DNA of 64,000 nucleotides from Ralstonia soli (GTDB taxonomy: Bacteria > Pseudomonadota > Gammaproteobacteria > Burkholderiales > Burkholderiaceae): positions 1 to 64,000 of the forward strand of contig NZ_JAMXHT010000009.1 in the NCBI RefSeq assembly GCF_023955655.1. The letters run 5' to 3'. Made by a program: the position numbers and the translations under genes. Shown in pieces: positions 26,998-37,873 of the stretch. The first letter of the stretch is position 1; each line of letters starts with the position of its first letter. The notes below the pieces were generated by a model, which saw nothing but the letters and a program-made list of their open reading frames with translations, made no database searches and was not told where the DNA came from.

Positions 26998-29364
26998 TCA
27001 GACGGACAGCGGGGCGCTGCGGATGGCGTCCACGGCCTTGAGGATTTCCTCGCACGTGGCTGGCGCGTTCAGCGGTGGGTTGACGCGGCCATCGCCCACG
27101 GCGGCCACCGCATCGCGGATGGCAAAGAACACCGAGAACGGCAGCAGCAGCGGCGGCTCGCCCAGCGCCTTGGAGCGGTGGATGCTGTCTTCCACGTTGG
27201 CGTTGTTGAACAGGTGCACGCGGAAGTCCGGCGGGCAGTCGTTGACGGTCGGGATCTTGTAGGTGGACGGTGCATGCGTCATCAGCTTGCCGCTCTTGTT
27301 CCACCACAGTTCTTCGGTCGTCAGCCAGCCCATGCCTTGGATGAACGCGCCTTCCACCTGGCCGATGTCGATGGCCGGGTTGATCGAGCGGCCGGCGTCG
27401 TGCAGCACGTCGGCACGCAGCAGGCGCCATTCGCCAGTCAGCGTATCGACCACCACTTCCGACACCGCTGCGCCATAAGCGAAGTAGTAGAACGGACGGC
27501 CCTTCAACTTCGACTGATCCCAGTGCAGCTTGGGCGTGGCGTAGAAGCCGTCAGACCACAATTGCACACGTGCCACGTAGGCTTTGCCGATCAGCTCATC
27601 GAACGGCACACGGCGTGCGCCGATCTCCAGATGGTCGCCCACAATCGTCACGGTTTCGACGGGCACCTCGTAGTGCTCGGCGGCAAACGCGATCAGGCGT
27701 GCACGGATCTGGCGTGCGGCATCCTGTGCGGCCTTGCCGTTCAAATCGCTGCCGGTCGATGCGGCCGTGGCGGACGTGTTGGCCACCTTGCTGGTGTCCG
27801 TGGCGGTGACGCGGATGCGCTTGAACGACACGCCCAGCTCGTGCGCCACTACCTGCGCGACCTTCGTGTTCAGGCCCTGGCCCATTTCGGTGCCGCCGTG
27901 GTTCACGAGGATCGAGCCGTCGTTGTACACGTGCACAAGCGCGCCGGCCTGGTTGAAGTGCTTGACGTTGAACGAGATGCCGAACTTGACCGGCGTCAGC
28001 GCCAGGCCGCGTTTGAGCACCGGGCTCGTCGCGTTGAATGCGCGGATGGCTTCGCGGCGGGCGCGGTAGTCGGATGACGCTTCCAGCTCGTCGAGCAGCT
28101 CATGGATGACGTTGTCTTCCACGGTCTGGCCGTACGGCGTGATGTTGTTCGTGTCCTTGCCGTACAGGTTGGCGCGGCGCACGTCGAGGGCATCCTTGCC
28201 GACCGAGCGCGCGATGTTGTCCATGATGTACTCGATGGCAAACGCGCCCTGCGGGCCGCCGAACCCGCGGAAGGCGGTGTTCGACTGCGTGTTCGTGCGC
28301 GCGCAGAAGCCATCGATTTCCACCTCGGGCAGCCAGTAGGCGTTGTCGAAGTGGCAGATGGCGCGCGTCATCACGGGGCCGGACAGGTCGGCCGAGAAAC
28401 CGGCGCGCGAGGTCATGTCGACCTTCACGCCCTGGATGCGGCCGTCGTTGTCGTAGCCGGCCTCGTAGGCAAAGCGGAAGTCGTGCCGCTTGCCGGTGAT
28501 CATCATGTCGTCGTCACGGTCCGGACGCAGCTTGACCGGGCAGGCGAGCTTCCACGCAGCCAGCGCGGCGCAGCAAGCAAACAGGCCCGATTGCGATTCC
28601 TTGCCGCCGAAGCCACCACCCATGCGGCGGCATTCCACCAGCACCTGGTTGGCGTGCCAGCCCAGCATGTGCGATACCAGGTGCTGCATCTCAGTCGGAT
28701 GCTGCGTCGAGCACCATACGTGCATGCCGTTGTCTTCCTTCGGCACTGCGTACGAGATCTGGCTTTCCAGATAGAACTGCTCCTGACCACCCAGGGACAT
28801 CTGACCGGCTTCCGAATGCGGCGCGGCCGCGATGCGCTCGGCCGGTTCGCCGCGCTTCAGATGCATCGGCGGCAGCACGGATTTACCGGCGGCGCGGGCT
28901 TCTTCGGGCGTCAGCAGTGGGGGCAAGACTTCGTATTCGACATCGCCCAGGCGTGCGGCGCGGCGTGCCGCGTCGTGCGACGTGGCCACCACGATGAACA
29001 TGGGCTGCCCGATGAAGTGCACCGTGTCGGTCGCCAGGATCGGGTCGTCGTGAATGATCGGGCCACAATCATTGGTGCCCGGAATGTCGCCCGACGTGAA
29101 TACCGCCACCACACCAGGGGCGGCCTTCACACGCTCCAGGTTCATGTTGACGATGCGTGCATGCGCCTGCGTGCTCATGCCCAGCGCCGCATGCAGCGTG
29201 CCGGCCAGCTCGGGGATGTCGTCGGTGTAGGTGGCGGTACCCGCAACGTGCAAGTGCGCGGACTCGTGCGGGCGCGAGATGCCGACCACGGCACCGCGCT
29301 GGTCAGGGATCGCCGCCGCAATGTCGGCTTCTGCGAGCAGGAAGGCTTCGGTTTGCTTGTTCAT
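26998..29364 (-). CDS. xdhB: xanthine dehydrogenase molybdopterin-binding subunit
   Basis: A 788-residue subunit that hydroxylates hypoxanthine and xanthine to urate. Molybdopterin contacts GGGFGGKESQ and RGFGGPQG are present, as is the catalytic glutamate in LGEPPLLLP near the C-terminus. Length matches bacterial XdhB. It starts 4 bp after the stop codon of xdhA and is followed by xdhC. Cytosolic heterotetramer with XdhA. Confidence 0.97.
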   Translation of the reverse strand: MNKQTEAFLLAEADIAAAIPDQRGAVVGISRPHESAHLHVAGTATYTDDIPELAGTLHAALGMSTQAHARIVNMNLERVKAAPGVVAVFTSGDIPGTNDCGPIIHDDPILATDTVHFIGQPMFIVVATSHDAARRAARLGDVEYEVLPPLLTPEEARAAGKSVLPPMHLKRGEPAERIAAAPHSEAGQMSLGGQEQFYLESQISYAVPKEDNGMHVWCSTQHPTEMQHLVSHMLGWHANQVLVECRRMGGGFGGKESQSGLFACCAALAAWKLACPVKLRPDRDDDMMITGKRHDFRFAYEAGYDNDGRIQGVKVDMTSRAGFSADLSGPVMTRAICHFDNAYWLPEVEIDGFCARTNTQSNTAFRGFGGPQGAFAIEYIMDNIARSVGKDALDVRRANLYGKDTNNITPYGQTVEDNVIHELLDELEASSDYRARREAIRAFNATSPVLKRGLALTPVKFGISFNVKHFNQAGALVHVYNDGSILVNHGGTEMGQGLNTKVAQVVAHELGVSFKRIRVTATDTSKVANTSATAASTGSDLNGKAAQDAARQIRARLIAFAAEHYEVPVETVTIVGDHLEIGARRVPFDELIGKAYVARVQLWSDGFYATPKLHWDQSKLKGRPFYYFAYGAAVSEVVVDTLTGEWRLLRADVLHDAGRSINPAIDIGQVEGAFIQGMGWLTTEELWWNKSGKLMTHAPSTYKIPTVNDCPPDFRVHLFNNANVEDSIHRSKALGEPPLLLPFSVFFAIRDAVAAVGDGRVNPPLNAPATCEEILKAVDAIRSAPLSV

Positions 29365-29368
29365 GTTC

Positions 29369-30895
<1,527 letters not shown>

Positions 30896-30948
30896 GGGGT
30901 TCTACGCCTGTTTGTGTGTCGTTGGGTCTGTACTGGAACCATAGCACC

Positions 30949-30973
30949 GGGCCAGGAATGCAATATTTGGCCC
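30949..30973. promoter_or_regulatory. candidate operator between xdhA and the LysR gene
   Basis: GGGCCA (30949-30954) and TGGCCC (30968-30973) form an inverted repeat with an AT-rich 13-bp spacer, 54 bp upstream of xdhA in the divergent gap. Position and size suit a LysR-type binding site, though it is not tested. Confidence 0.4.
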
Positions 30974-31126
30974 AGGTGATAACCCGCATCGGAAAGCCAA
31001 AATCCGGGGTATACCCGCCGGTAGCGGTCTGGCGGCGCGGCGTGCAAGTGACATACACTGACAGCGTCCTCCCGCAAGTTTCTTTTGACCGCTCGGCGCT
31101 GCTTCGCCACCCATTTCCGCCTCCAG

Positions 31127-32071
31127 ATGCACGGCAAAGATCACCTCGATACCTACCTCCTGCGCGTCCTGTACACGCTGCTGACCGAGCAGAGCGTGAC
31201 GCGTACGGCGGTCAAGCTCGGCCAGTCGCAGCCGGCCATCAGCAACACGCTCAAGCGCCTGCGCGAGATCACCGGCGACGCCATCCTCGTGCGCGGCAAG
31301 AGCGGCATGGTGCCGACCGAGCGCGGCCACGAGCTGCTCTCGCTGGCTCAGCAGAGCCTGGAGGCAATGGAGCGCATTGCGCGGCCGTCGCAGGAGTTCG
31401 ATCCGGCCAACACCACGCGCACCTTCCACCTTGGCGCGCCGGACTATCTGGACGCCTTCTTCCTCCCGAACATCGTCGAGCGGCTGCGCAAGCAGGCGCC
31501 GCAAGCCAAGCTGGTGGTGCATCCGCTCAACGCGGGCGTCGACTATCTGGCCGCACTGGAGCAGGGCGGCATGGATCTGGTGATCGGCAACTGGCTTTCG
31601 CCGCCGGAACATCTGCACATTTCGCCGCTGTTCGACGATGAAGTCGTCTGCATGCTGGGCGCGCAGCACCCGCTGGCGCGCAAGGGCATCTCGCTCAAGC
31701 ATTATGTGGAGATGCCGCACCTGGCGCCCGCACCGTACGCCGTCATGCAGCGCAGCATGATCGATCAGGCACTTGCGGAGCAGGGGCTCAAGCGTCAGAT
31801 TCAGGTGTCGCTGCCGTACTTCGGGCTGGTGCCGTATGTGCTGATGCGCACAGATCTGGTCTTCACGACTGGCCGCCAGTTCGCGGCGCATTGCGCGCAG
31901 TACCTGCCGATCCGCATCCTGCCGCCGCCCATGGCGTTCCCGAAGATGCGCTTCTATCAGCTCTGGCACGAACGCAGCCATGCTGCGCCCGATGTGATGT
32001 GGCTGCGCCGCATGATTGGTGAAGTGGCTGCCGATCTGCCGCAGCATCCGCAATTGGAAACGGCAGCCTAA
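31127..32071 (+). CDS. LysR family transcriptional regulator
   Basis: A 314-residue regulator with an N-terminal HTH (residues 5-65: LRVLYTLLTEQSVTRTAVKL, then QPAISNTLKRLRE) and a periplasmic-binding-like effector domain from about residue 95. The ATG at 31127 gives the usual LysR start; TTG at 31085 is an unlikely extension. It is divergently transcribed from xdhA, the classic arrangement for a regulator of its neighbour, so control of xanthine dehydrogenase is likely. The ligand is unknown; a purine intermediate is an inference. Confidence 0.92.
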   Translation: MHGKDHLDTYLLRVLYTLLTEQSVTRTAVKLGQSQPAISNTLKRLREITGDAILVRGKSGMVPTERGHELLSLAQQSLEAMERIARPSQEFDPANTTRTFHLGAPDYLDAFFLPNIVERLRKQAPQAKLVVHPLNAGVDYLAALEQGGMDLVIGNWLSPPEHLHISPLFDDEVVCMLGAQHPLARKGISLKHYVEMPHLAPAPYAVMQRSMIDQALAEQGLKRQIQVSLPYFGLVPYVLMRTDLVFTTGRQFAAHCAQYLPIRILPPPMAFPKMRFYQLWHERSHAAPDVMWLRRMIGEVAADLPQHPQLETAA

Positions 32072-32100
32072 GCTGCCGTCCTGTCTCCAAGCAGCGGACG

Positions 32101-32937
32101 TTACTTCCCGCTCGCCACCGTCTTCCCGTAGTCGGGGAAGAACACCTGCTCCCCGTTGACCTTGAAATCGGCGATCGCCTGCTGGCCGGGCGACGAGGTG
32201 ATCCACTCGATCAGCTTTGTGGCGTCGGTGTAGTTGATGCCCGGGTACTTCTTCGGGTTCACGGCGATGATGCCGTACGGGTTGAACATGCGCGTGTCGC
32301 CGGCCAGGACGATGTCGAGGCCGGTCTTCGCGCGGTAGGCGCCGTACGTTGCGCGATCCGATAGCGTGTAGGCGTTCATCTGCGCGGCCATGTTCAGCAC
32401 TTCGCCCATCCCGAGGCCCGCACTGATGTACCACGGCTTGCCTTTCGGGTCGATGTTGGCCGCCTTCCAGTAAGCCTTTTCCATGACGTCTGTGCCGGAG
32501 TTGTCGCCGCGCGAGATGAACTTCGCTCCCGCACGGGCCATGGCGTCCATGCCCTGGATGACGTCTTTCTGGCCGCGCAGGTGCGCGGGGTCTGCCGCCG
32601 GGCCGACGAGGATGAAGTCGTTGTACATCACGTCGCGCCGGTCGATGCCGCCACCGGAGGCAACGAAGGCGTCTTCCAGTTGCCGGGCGTGGACGAGCAC
32701 CACATCCACGTCGCCAGATTCCCCCAGCTTGACGGCTTTGCCGGTGCCAACGGCAATCACGTGCACATGGACGCCGGTGGCCGCTTCGAACTTGGGCAGC
32801 AGGACTTTCAGCAGGCCGGAGTTTTCGGTGCTGGTGGTGGTGGCCATGCGGAGATCGCCAGCATATGCGGTGGTGGCGATCGCCAGCGTCAGGCAGATAA
32901 CAGCAGAAAACTGAAGGGTTCTGGACAATCCGGGCAT
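32101..32937 (-). CDS. tungstate-type ABC substrate-binding protein (TupA-like)
   Basis: A 278-residue periplasmic binding protein with a signal peptide (cleavage expected after AYA near residue 24). The mature N-terminus contains the anion-binding TTTSTENSG, typical of TupA/WtpA-like tungstate or molybdate proteins. NSGTD and AGLGMGEVL line the predicted site. No permease or ATPase gene is next to it, so its transporter must be encoded elsewhere. It is convergent with the LysR gene and divergent from an HTH/PBP regulator. Tungstate versus molybdate specificity is not certain. Molybdenum supply would fit the nearby xanthine dehydrogenase. Confidence 0.85.
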   Translation of the reverse strand: MPGLSRTLQFSAVICLTLAIATTAYAGDLRMATTTSTENSGLLKVLLPKFEAATGVHVHVIAVGTGKAVKLGESGDVDVVLVHARQLEDAFVASGGGIDRRDVMYNDFILVGPAADPAHLRGQKDVIQGMDAMARAGAKFISRGDNSGTDVMEKAYWKAANIDPKGKPWYISAGLGMGEVLNMAAQMNAYTLSDRATYGAYRAKTGLDIVLAGDTRMFNPYGIIAVNPKKYPGINYTDATKLIEWITSSPGQQAIADFKVNGEQVFFPDYGKTVASGK

Positions 32938-33031
32938 GTTGTCGGGGTGGTATGGAAGACGTGGACGCTTTATGTCGGATGCTGCATGATTGCGGCAAAA
33001 CAGGGGGCAATCGGCGGCCACGATGCGCCTG

Positions 33032-33061
33032 CCCCGGGGTGAGCACGATTGTTCCCCGGGG
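33032..33061. promoter_or_regulatory. paired CCCCGGGG palindromes in a divergent control region
   Basis: Two identical 8-bp palindromes CCCCGGGG (33032-33039 and 33054-33061) are centred 22 bp apart, two helical turns. They lie between the tungstate-type binding-protein gene and the divergent HTH/PBP regulator gene. This phasing is typical of a site bound by a dimeric or tetrameric regulator on one DNA face. Confidence 0.5.
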
Positions 33062-33095
33062 CCGCAGCCGAAGTAAATAGGAAGCCATCAACATA

Positions 33096-34196
33096 ATGAC
33101 ATTCCAGTTCGAGGTATTTCCGGTGGTGGGGCCGGACGACAATCCGCGTGCCAACGGCAAGGTGTTTCAGTTGCTGCGGGCGGTGCGCGAAACCGGCTCG
33201 CTGCATCGGGCGGCCAAGCAGGTGGGGCTGTCATACCGGCATGCCTGGGGGGTGATGCGTTCGTGGGAAGAGATGCTCGGGCGTTCGCTGCTCGACATGG
33301 AGCGCGGCCGCGGCGCCTCGCTCACGCTGTTCGGCGAACGCATGCTGCGCGCCGAGATGCGTTTGCGCGAGCAGCTCGATCCGGTGCTGCACCAGGCCAT
33401 GGGGCAGTTTCTGTCGGAGCTGGAAGACGCATCGCAATCGCAGGCGCGCATTCGTTTCTCCGGCAGCCATGATCCGGCCGTGGAGCTGCTGGCCGAAACA
33501 TTTGCGAAGCAAAGCCACGGCGCGCACATCGATACCGTGTTCTGCAGTGCCGTCGAGGGGCTGATCTGCCTGCAGGAAAAGCAATGCGAGGTGGCCGGCT
33601 TCTATGTGGCGCCGCAGCAAGGGGCTGGCTCGATCGCGCACCAGACCTTGCGCAAGTGGCTGCGCCCCACCTCCGTCCGGCTGATTGCCCTGGCCGATCG
33701 TGAGCAGGGGTTGATGATGTCGGCGGAATGGGCCGGGCGGGTGCAGTCGCTCGGGGATCTGGCGCGCACGCAGGCGCGCTTCATCAACCGCCAGCGCAGC
33801 TCGGGCACGCGTCTGCTGTTTGACCAGTTGCTGGTTGCTGCCGGGCTGTATCCGGATCAGATTCACGGCTATGAAGAGCAGGAGTTCTCCAGCGACAAGA
33901 TTGCCGTGGCCGTGCAGGAAGGGCGTGCGGACGTCGGCTTCGGCCTGCGCCCGGGCGCCGAGGCCCATGGCCTGCATTTCGTGCCGCTGACGCGCGAAAC
34001 GTATTACCTGGCGGTGCGCCGCAATGACGCGCTCGCCCCATGGGTGCGCGAGCTGATCGAGCGCATCGGCCAACCGGCCTTCCGTGAAGGGCTGGGCCAT
34101 CTGGCGGGCTACCGGCCGACCGAGCATGTTGCGCTGCTCACCGCCGAGCAGGCGCTGCCCTGGCACGCCGACGAGGCCCGCGCGCTGGCCCGCTGA
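33096..34196 (+). CDS. HTH regulator with periplasmic-binding-like sensor domain (ModE/LysR-type HTH)
   Basis: A 366-residue one-component regulator. The N-terminal ~90 residues form a ModE/LysR-like winged HTH (VFQLLRAVRETGSLHRAAKQ, then WGVMRSWEEMLG). Residues about 115-350 resemble the substrate-binding (PBP-like) domain found fused to such HTHs, with RSSGTRLLFDQLL as a likely anion-binding loop. It faces the tungstate-type binding-protein gene, so it probably senses tungstate or molybdate, or their cofactor status, and controls that gene. The ribosome-binding site is weak (AGGAAG about 14 nt upstream). Confidence 0.85.
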   Translation: MTFQFEVFPVVGPDDNPRANGKVFQLLRAVRETGSLHRAAKQVGLSYRHAWGVMRSWEEMLGRSLLDMERGRGASLTLFGERMLRAEMRLREQLDPVLHQAMGQFLSELEDASQSQARIRFSGSHDPAVELLAETFAKQSHGAHIDTVFCSAVEGLICLQEKQCEVAGFYVAPQQGAGSIAHQTLRKWLRPTSVRLIALADREQGLMMSAEWAGRVQSLGDLARTQARFINRQRSSGTRLLFDQLLVAAGLYPDQIHGYEEQEFSSDKIAVAVQEGRADVGFGLRPGAEAHGLHFVPLTRETYYLAVRRNDALAPWVRELIERIGQPAFREGLGHLAGYRPTEHVALLTAEQALPWHADEARALAR

Positions 34197-34259
34197 AGTC
34201 GTGCGAACATGGCGGAGTTCAAGCATCAATGTCGATGTGCTCTCGTCCATGTTCTGCCC

Positions 34260-36794
34260 ATGTCACGTTTTTCCGTCTGGACCCAAGCCCTGCGCATGCT
34301 GCGCCGCGACTGGCGCGCCGGTGAGCTGAACCTGCTGCTCATCGCGCTGGTGCTGGCCGTGGCCGCGCTGGCGTCCGTCAGCTTCCTGGCCGATCGCATG
34401 CATGCCGGCCTGGAGCGCGATGCGCGCCAGTTGATCGGTGCGGATGTGCTCGTGGTGTCCGACCAGCCGCTGCCCCCCGATATCGAGGCGCATGCACAGG
34501 CGAGCGGCCTGCAGGTCACGCATACCGCCACTTTCCCCAGCATGGCTAGCACGCTGACGAAGGGTTCGTCCGGCGAGCCCGCATCCCAGTTGGCCGCCAT
34601 CAAGGCGGTCGACGCGGGCTATCCGCTGCGTGGCGCCCTCAAGGTGAGCGGCGGTGCGCACGATACCGTCGGCGCCCCGATTCGCGGCATTCCCGCCGCC
34701 GGCACGGTGTGGGTGGATGCGCCGCTGCTCGAGGCGCTGGGCCTTCGCGTGGGCGATGCCATCCGCCTCGGCTCGCGCACCTTCAAGGTTGCCCACGTCA
34801 TCACGCAGGAACTCGATCGTGGTGCGGGCTTCATGAACTTTGCCCCGCGCGTGATGCTGCCGATGGCGGATCTGGCCTCGACCGGCCTCGTCACCTACGG
34901 CAGCCGCGTGACGTATCGCCTGCTGGTGGCCGGCCCCGATGCCGCGGCCAACGCATTCCACACGTGGGTCGAGGCCCAACTGAAGACGCGGCAGCTGCGC
35001 GGTGTGCGCGTGGAGTCCTTGCAGAACGGCCAGCCGCAGATGCGCGAAACGCTGGACCGCGCCGAACGCTTCCTCTCGCTCGTGGCACTGCTGGCCGCGA
35101 TGATCGCCGCGGTGGCGATCACCATGGCTGCGCGCCGCTACACGGCGCGGCATACCGATGCGGTAGCCGTCATCAAATGCCTGGGGCTCAGGCAGGGGCA
35201 GATTCTCGGGACGTTTGCGCTGGAGTTCCTGCTGATCGGCGTGCTGGGTTCGGCGGCGGGTGTGGCGCTCGGCTATGGCGCGCACTGGCTGCTGCTGGCG
35301 TCGCTCGGTGATCTGGTGACGGTGACGCTGCCGGCGGCGTCTTTCTGGCCGGCCGTGGTCGGTGTGACGGCGGGGCTGGTGCTGCTCGTCGGCTTTGCGG
35401 TGCCACCGTTGCTGAGTCTCGTGCGGGTGCCGCCGTTGCGCGTGTTGCGGCGGGACGTGGCGGAGCGCGCCGTTGCCGCGTGGGTTGGTTATGCGTTGGG
35501 GGCGGCGGCGTTCTTTGCGCTGCTTGTGGTGTCCGCGCGCGACGTGAAGCTCGGCGCGCTGACGGCGGCCGGGTTTGCCGGCGCGATCGTTGTGTTTGCG
35601 TTGCTGGCGGCGGGCGGCCTGCGTGCACTGGCGGTGTCGCTGGGGCGGGGCCGTGCGCTGGGCGTGGGCTGGCGTTTTGCTCTGGCCGTGCTGGAGCGCC
35701 GTCGCAGCGTGAGCGTGCTGCAGACCGTGGCCCTGGCCGTTGGCCTGATGGCGCTGCTGCTGCTCGCCATGACGCGCAATGACCTGATCCGCTCGTGGCA
35801 CAACGCTACCCCTGCCGATGCACCCAACCGTTTCATCATCAACATCCAGCCGGACCAGATGGCATCGGTCAGGCAGGCACTGACCCAGGCCGGCGTGGCT
35901 GACCCGAAGCTCTACCCGATGGTGCGCGGGCGCCTGACGCAGGTGAACGGCGAGACGATCAATCGCCAGACCTATACCGAATCGCGCGCGCGCAACCTGG
36001 TCGAGCGCGAATTCAACCTCTCCTACGCGACCGAGCAGCCGCCCGAGAACCGCGTGGTCTCGGGCCAATGGTTCAACGGGCAGAAGCCCGAAGCCTCGGT
36101 GGAAGAGGGCATCGCCAAGACGTTGAATCTGCGCCTGGGCGACGTGCTGCGCTTCGATGTTGCCGGGCAGACAGTGGATGCGCCCATCACTTCATTGCGC
36201 AAGCTCGACTGGAGCTCGATGCGCGTGAACTTCTTCGTGATCCTGCCGCCCGTGGCGCTGCATGACATGCCGCAGACGTACGTGACCGCGTTCCGCATTC
36301 CAGCAGGACAGGCCGATCTACCCGCCAGGCTCGTCCGCGAGTTTCCGAACCTGACGGTGGTCGACACCGAGCTGATCCTGCAACAGGTGCAGGGCGTGCT
36401 GGATCAGGTGACAGCGGCGGTGGAGTTCCTCTTTGTCTTCACGCTGGCGGCGGGCGTGCTGGTGCTGTATGCGGCGTTGTCCGGCTCGCGCGACGAGCGC
36501 CTGCGTGATGCCGGTGTGCTGCGGGCGCTGGGCGCGGGCTCCGGCGTGGTGCGCCAGACGCAGTACGCCGAGGTGTTGATCGTTGGCGGCCTGGCGGGGC
36601 TGATGGCGGGTGTGGGTGCCATCGCGATCGGCTGGGTCTTGTCCGCGCAGGTGTTCGATTTTCCGTATCGTTTCAACCCGCTGATCCTGCCGGTCGGCAT
36701 CGTGGGCGGCATGGTGTGCGCGTTCGCTGGCGGCTGGCTGGGCCTGCGCGACGTGCTGCGCCGCCCGGCCATGGCCACGCTGCGGGATGCATGA
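34260..36794 (+). CDS. FtsX/LolE-like ABC transporter permease (YbbP family)
   Basis: An 844-residue inner-membrane protein with an N-terminal transmembrane helix, a large periplasmic domain, a central group of helices starting FLSLVALLAAMIAAVAI, a second periplasmic domain, and a C-terminal helix group. This duplicated FtsX layout matches E. coli YbbP (804 residues). The partner ATPase (YbbA type) is not adjacent in this window. YbbAP-like systems have been linked to lipid or envelope export, but the substrate here is unknown. The ATG at 34260 gives MSRFSVW; an upstream in-frame ATG at 34209 is possible. Confidence 0.9.
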   Translation: MSRFSVWTQALRMLRRDWRAGELNLLLIALVLAVAALASVSFLADRMHAGLERDARQLIGADVLVVSDQPLPPDIEAHAQASGLQVTHTATFPSMASTLTKGSSGEPASQLAAIKAVDAGYPLRGALKVSGGAHDTVGAPIRGIPAAGTVWVDAPLLEALGLRVGDAIRLGSRTFKVAHVITQELDRGAGFMNFAPRVMLPMADLASTGLVTYGSRVTYRLLVAGPDAAANAFHTWVEAQLKTRQLRGVRVESLQNGQPQMRETLDRAERFLSLVALLAAMIAAVAITMAARRYTARHTDAVAVIKCLGLRQGQILGTFALEFLLIGVLGSAAGVALGYGAHWLLLASLGDLVTVTLPAASFWPAVVGVTAGLVLLVGFAVPPLLSLVRVPPLRVLRRDVAERAVAAWVGYALGAAAFFALLVVSARDVKLGALTAAGFAGAIVVFALLAAGGLRALAVSLGRGRALGVGWRFALAVLERRRSVSVLQTVALAVGLMALLLLAMTRNDLIRSWHNATPADAPNRFIINIQPDQMASVRQALTQAGVADPKLYPMVRGRLTQVNGETINRQTYTESRARNLVEREFNLSYATEQPPENRVVSGQWFNGQKPEASVEEGIAKTLNLRLGDVLRFDVAGQTVDAPITSLRKLDWSSMRVNFFVILPPVALHDMPQTYVTAFRIPAGQADLPARLVREFPNLTVVDTELILQQVQGVLDQVTAAVEFLFVFTLAAGVLVLYAALSGSRDERLRDAGVLRALGAGSGVVRQTQYAEVLIVGGLAGLMAGVGAIAIGWVLSAQVFDFPYRFNPLILPVGIVGGMVCAFAGGWLGLRDVLRRPAMATLRDA

Positions 36795-36821
36795 GACCTT
36801 TTTTCTTGATGTGATGGCTGT

Positions 36822-37229
36822 ATGACTGACGACGCAACTTCCGGCCAGGAAACCCTGGCGTTCGACCTGATTGGTGGCGAGGCGCGCGTACGCGAACTCG
36901 TTGACCGGTTTTACGACCTGATGGATCTGGAGCCCGAGTTTGCCGTGCTGCGGGCGCTGCATCCCCAGAGCCTCGACGGCTCGCGCGACAAGCTGTTCTG
37001 GTTCTTGTGCGGCTGGCTGGGCGGTCCGAACCATTTCATTGAACGATTCGGCCACCCGCGCCTGCGCGCGCGCCATCTGCCGTTCGAGATCGGCACACAG
37101 GAGCGTGATCAATGGATGCGCTGCATGGCGCTCGCCATGCAGGACATCGGCCTGGACGAAGCGCTGCAGATGAGGCTGATGCAGGCCTTCTGGCAGACCG
37201 CTGACTGGATGCGGAATGTGCAGCGCTAA
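36822..37229 (+). CDS. group II truncated haemoglobin
   Basis: A 135-residue globin of the TrHbII (GlbO/YjbI) type. It shows the Phe-Tyr pair in VDRFYDLM, the phenylalanine/tryptophan-rich stretch KLFWFLCGWLGGP, the proximal histidine in RARHLPFEIG, and W in the QWMRCM helix. These proteins bind oxygen or NO and may act in oxidative or nitrosative stress. It starts 27 bp after the permease gene and is followed by a DUF924 gene on the same strand. Confidence 0.93.
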   Translation: MTDDATSGQETLAFDLIGGEARVRELVDRFYDLMDLEPEFAVLRALHPQSLDGSRDKLFWFLCGWLGGPNHFIERFGHPRLRARHLPFEIGTQERDQWMRCMALAMQDIGLDEALQMRLMQAFWQTADWMRNVQR

Positions 37230-37276
37230 GGTGCCGCGCTAAAGCATCATCACAAGAACAATTCGAGGAGACCCCG

Positions 37277-37855
37277 ATGATCGGTTTGCCCACCGCCGAC
37301 GATGTGCTCGCGTTCTGGTTCGGCAACGCGCCGCTGGCCGATGCACGGCCAGAGTGGTTCACCAAGTCCGGCGCATTCGACGCCGATATCCGTGCACGCT
37401 TCCTGCCGCTGTGGGAAGCGCTGTCCACCGGAGATGCCGATACCTGGATGGACACGCCGCAGGAGGCCATCGCGCGCATCGTGGTGCTCGACCAGTTCTC
37501 GCGCAACATGTTTCGCGGCAGCGCCCGCGCGTTTGCCAGCGATGCGGCGGCATTGCACACTGCGCAGATCGTCGTCGCCGCAGGCTGGGATGCCCAGTTG
37601 CCGACGCGCCATCACCGCATGTTCTGTTATCTGCCCTTCGAGCACAGCGAAGCGCTGGCCATGCAGGACGAATCGGTCCGTCTGTACACGCGCCTGCGCG
37701 ATCAGGAGGGCGATGCCGATTCCCTCGTCTGGGCGGAAAAGCACCGCGAGATCATCGCGCGCTTCGGGCGCTTCCCGCATCGAAACGCGGTGCTGGGGCG
37801 TGAGTCGACACCGGATGAGGTGGCGTTTCTGGCCCAGCCCGGATCGTCTTTCTGA
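37277..37855 (+). CDS. DUF924 family protein
   Basis: A 192-residue protein of the DUF924 family, which adopts a TPR-like helical fold and has no firmly known function. It starts with the family's DVLAFWFGNAP and contains VLDQFSRNMFRGSA and MFCYLPFEHSE, the most conserved blocks. GAGGAG precedes the ATG at 37277. It lies 47 bp after the truncated haemoglobin gene and may be cotranscribed with it. Confidence 0.92.
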   Translation: MIGLPTADDVLAFWFGNAPLADARPEWFTKSGAFDADIRARFLPLWEALSTGDADTWMDTPQEAIARIVVLDQFSRNMFRGSARAFASDAAALHTAQIVVAAGWDAQLPTRHHRMFCYLPFEHSEALAMQDESVRLYTRLRDQEGDADSLVWAEKHREIIARFGRFPHRNAVLGRESTPDEVAFLAQPGSSF

Positions 37856-37873
37856 GATGGCACGCTGTGCCGC

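Noticed and set aside
32941..33060. ModE box in the gap before the HTH/PBP regulator
   Set aside because: The AT-rich ATCGCTATATA-type consensus is absent; only the CCCCGGGG pair is present.
30902..33160. 752-codon minus-strand frame across the LysR gene and the binding-protein gene
   Set aside because: It runs across two well-supported genes and has the Arg/His-rich composition of a non-coding frame.
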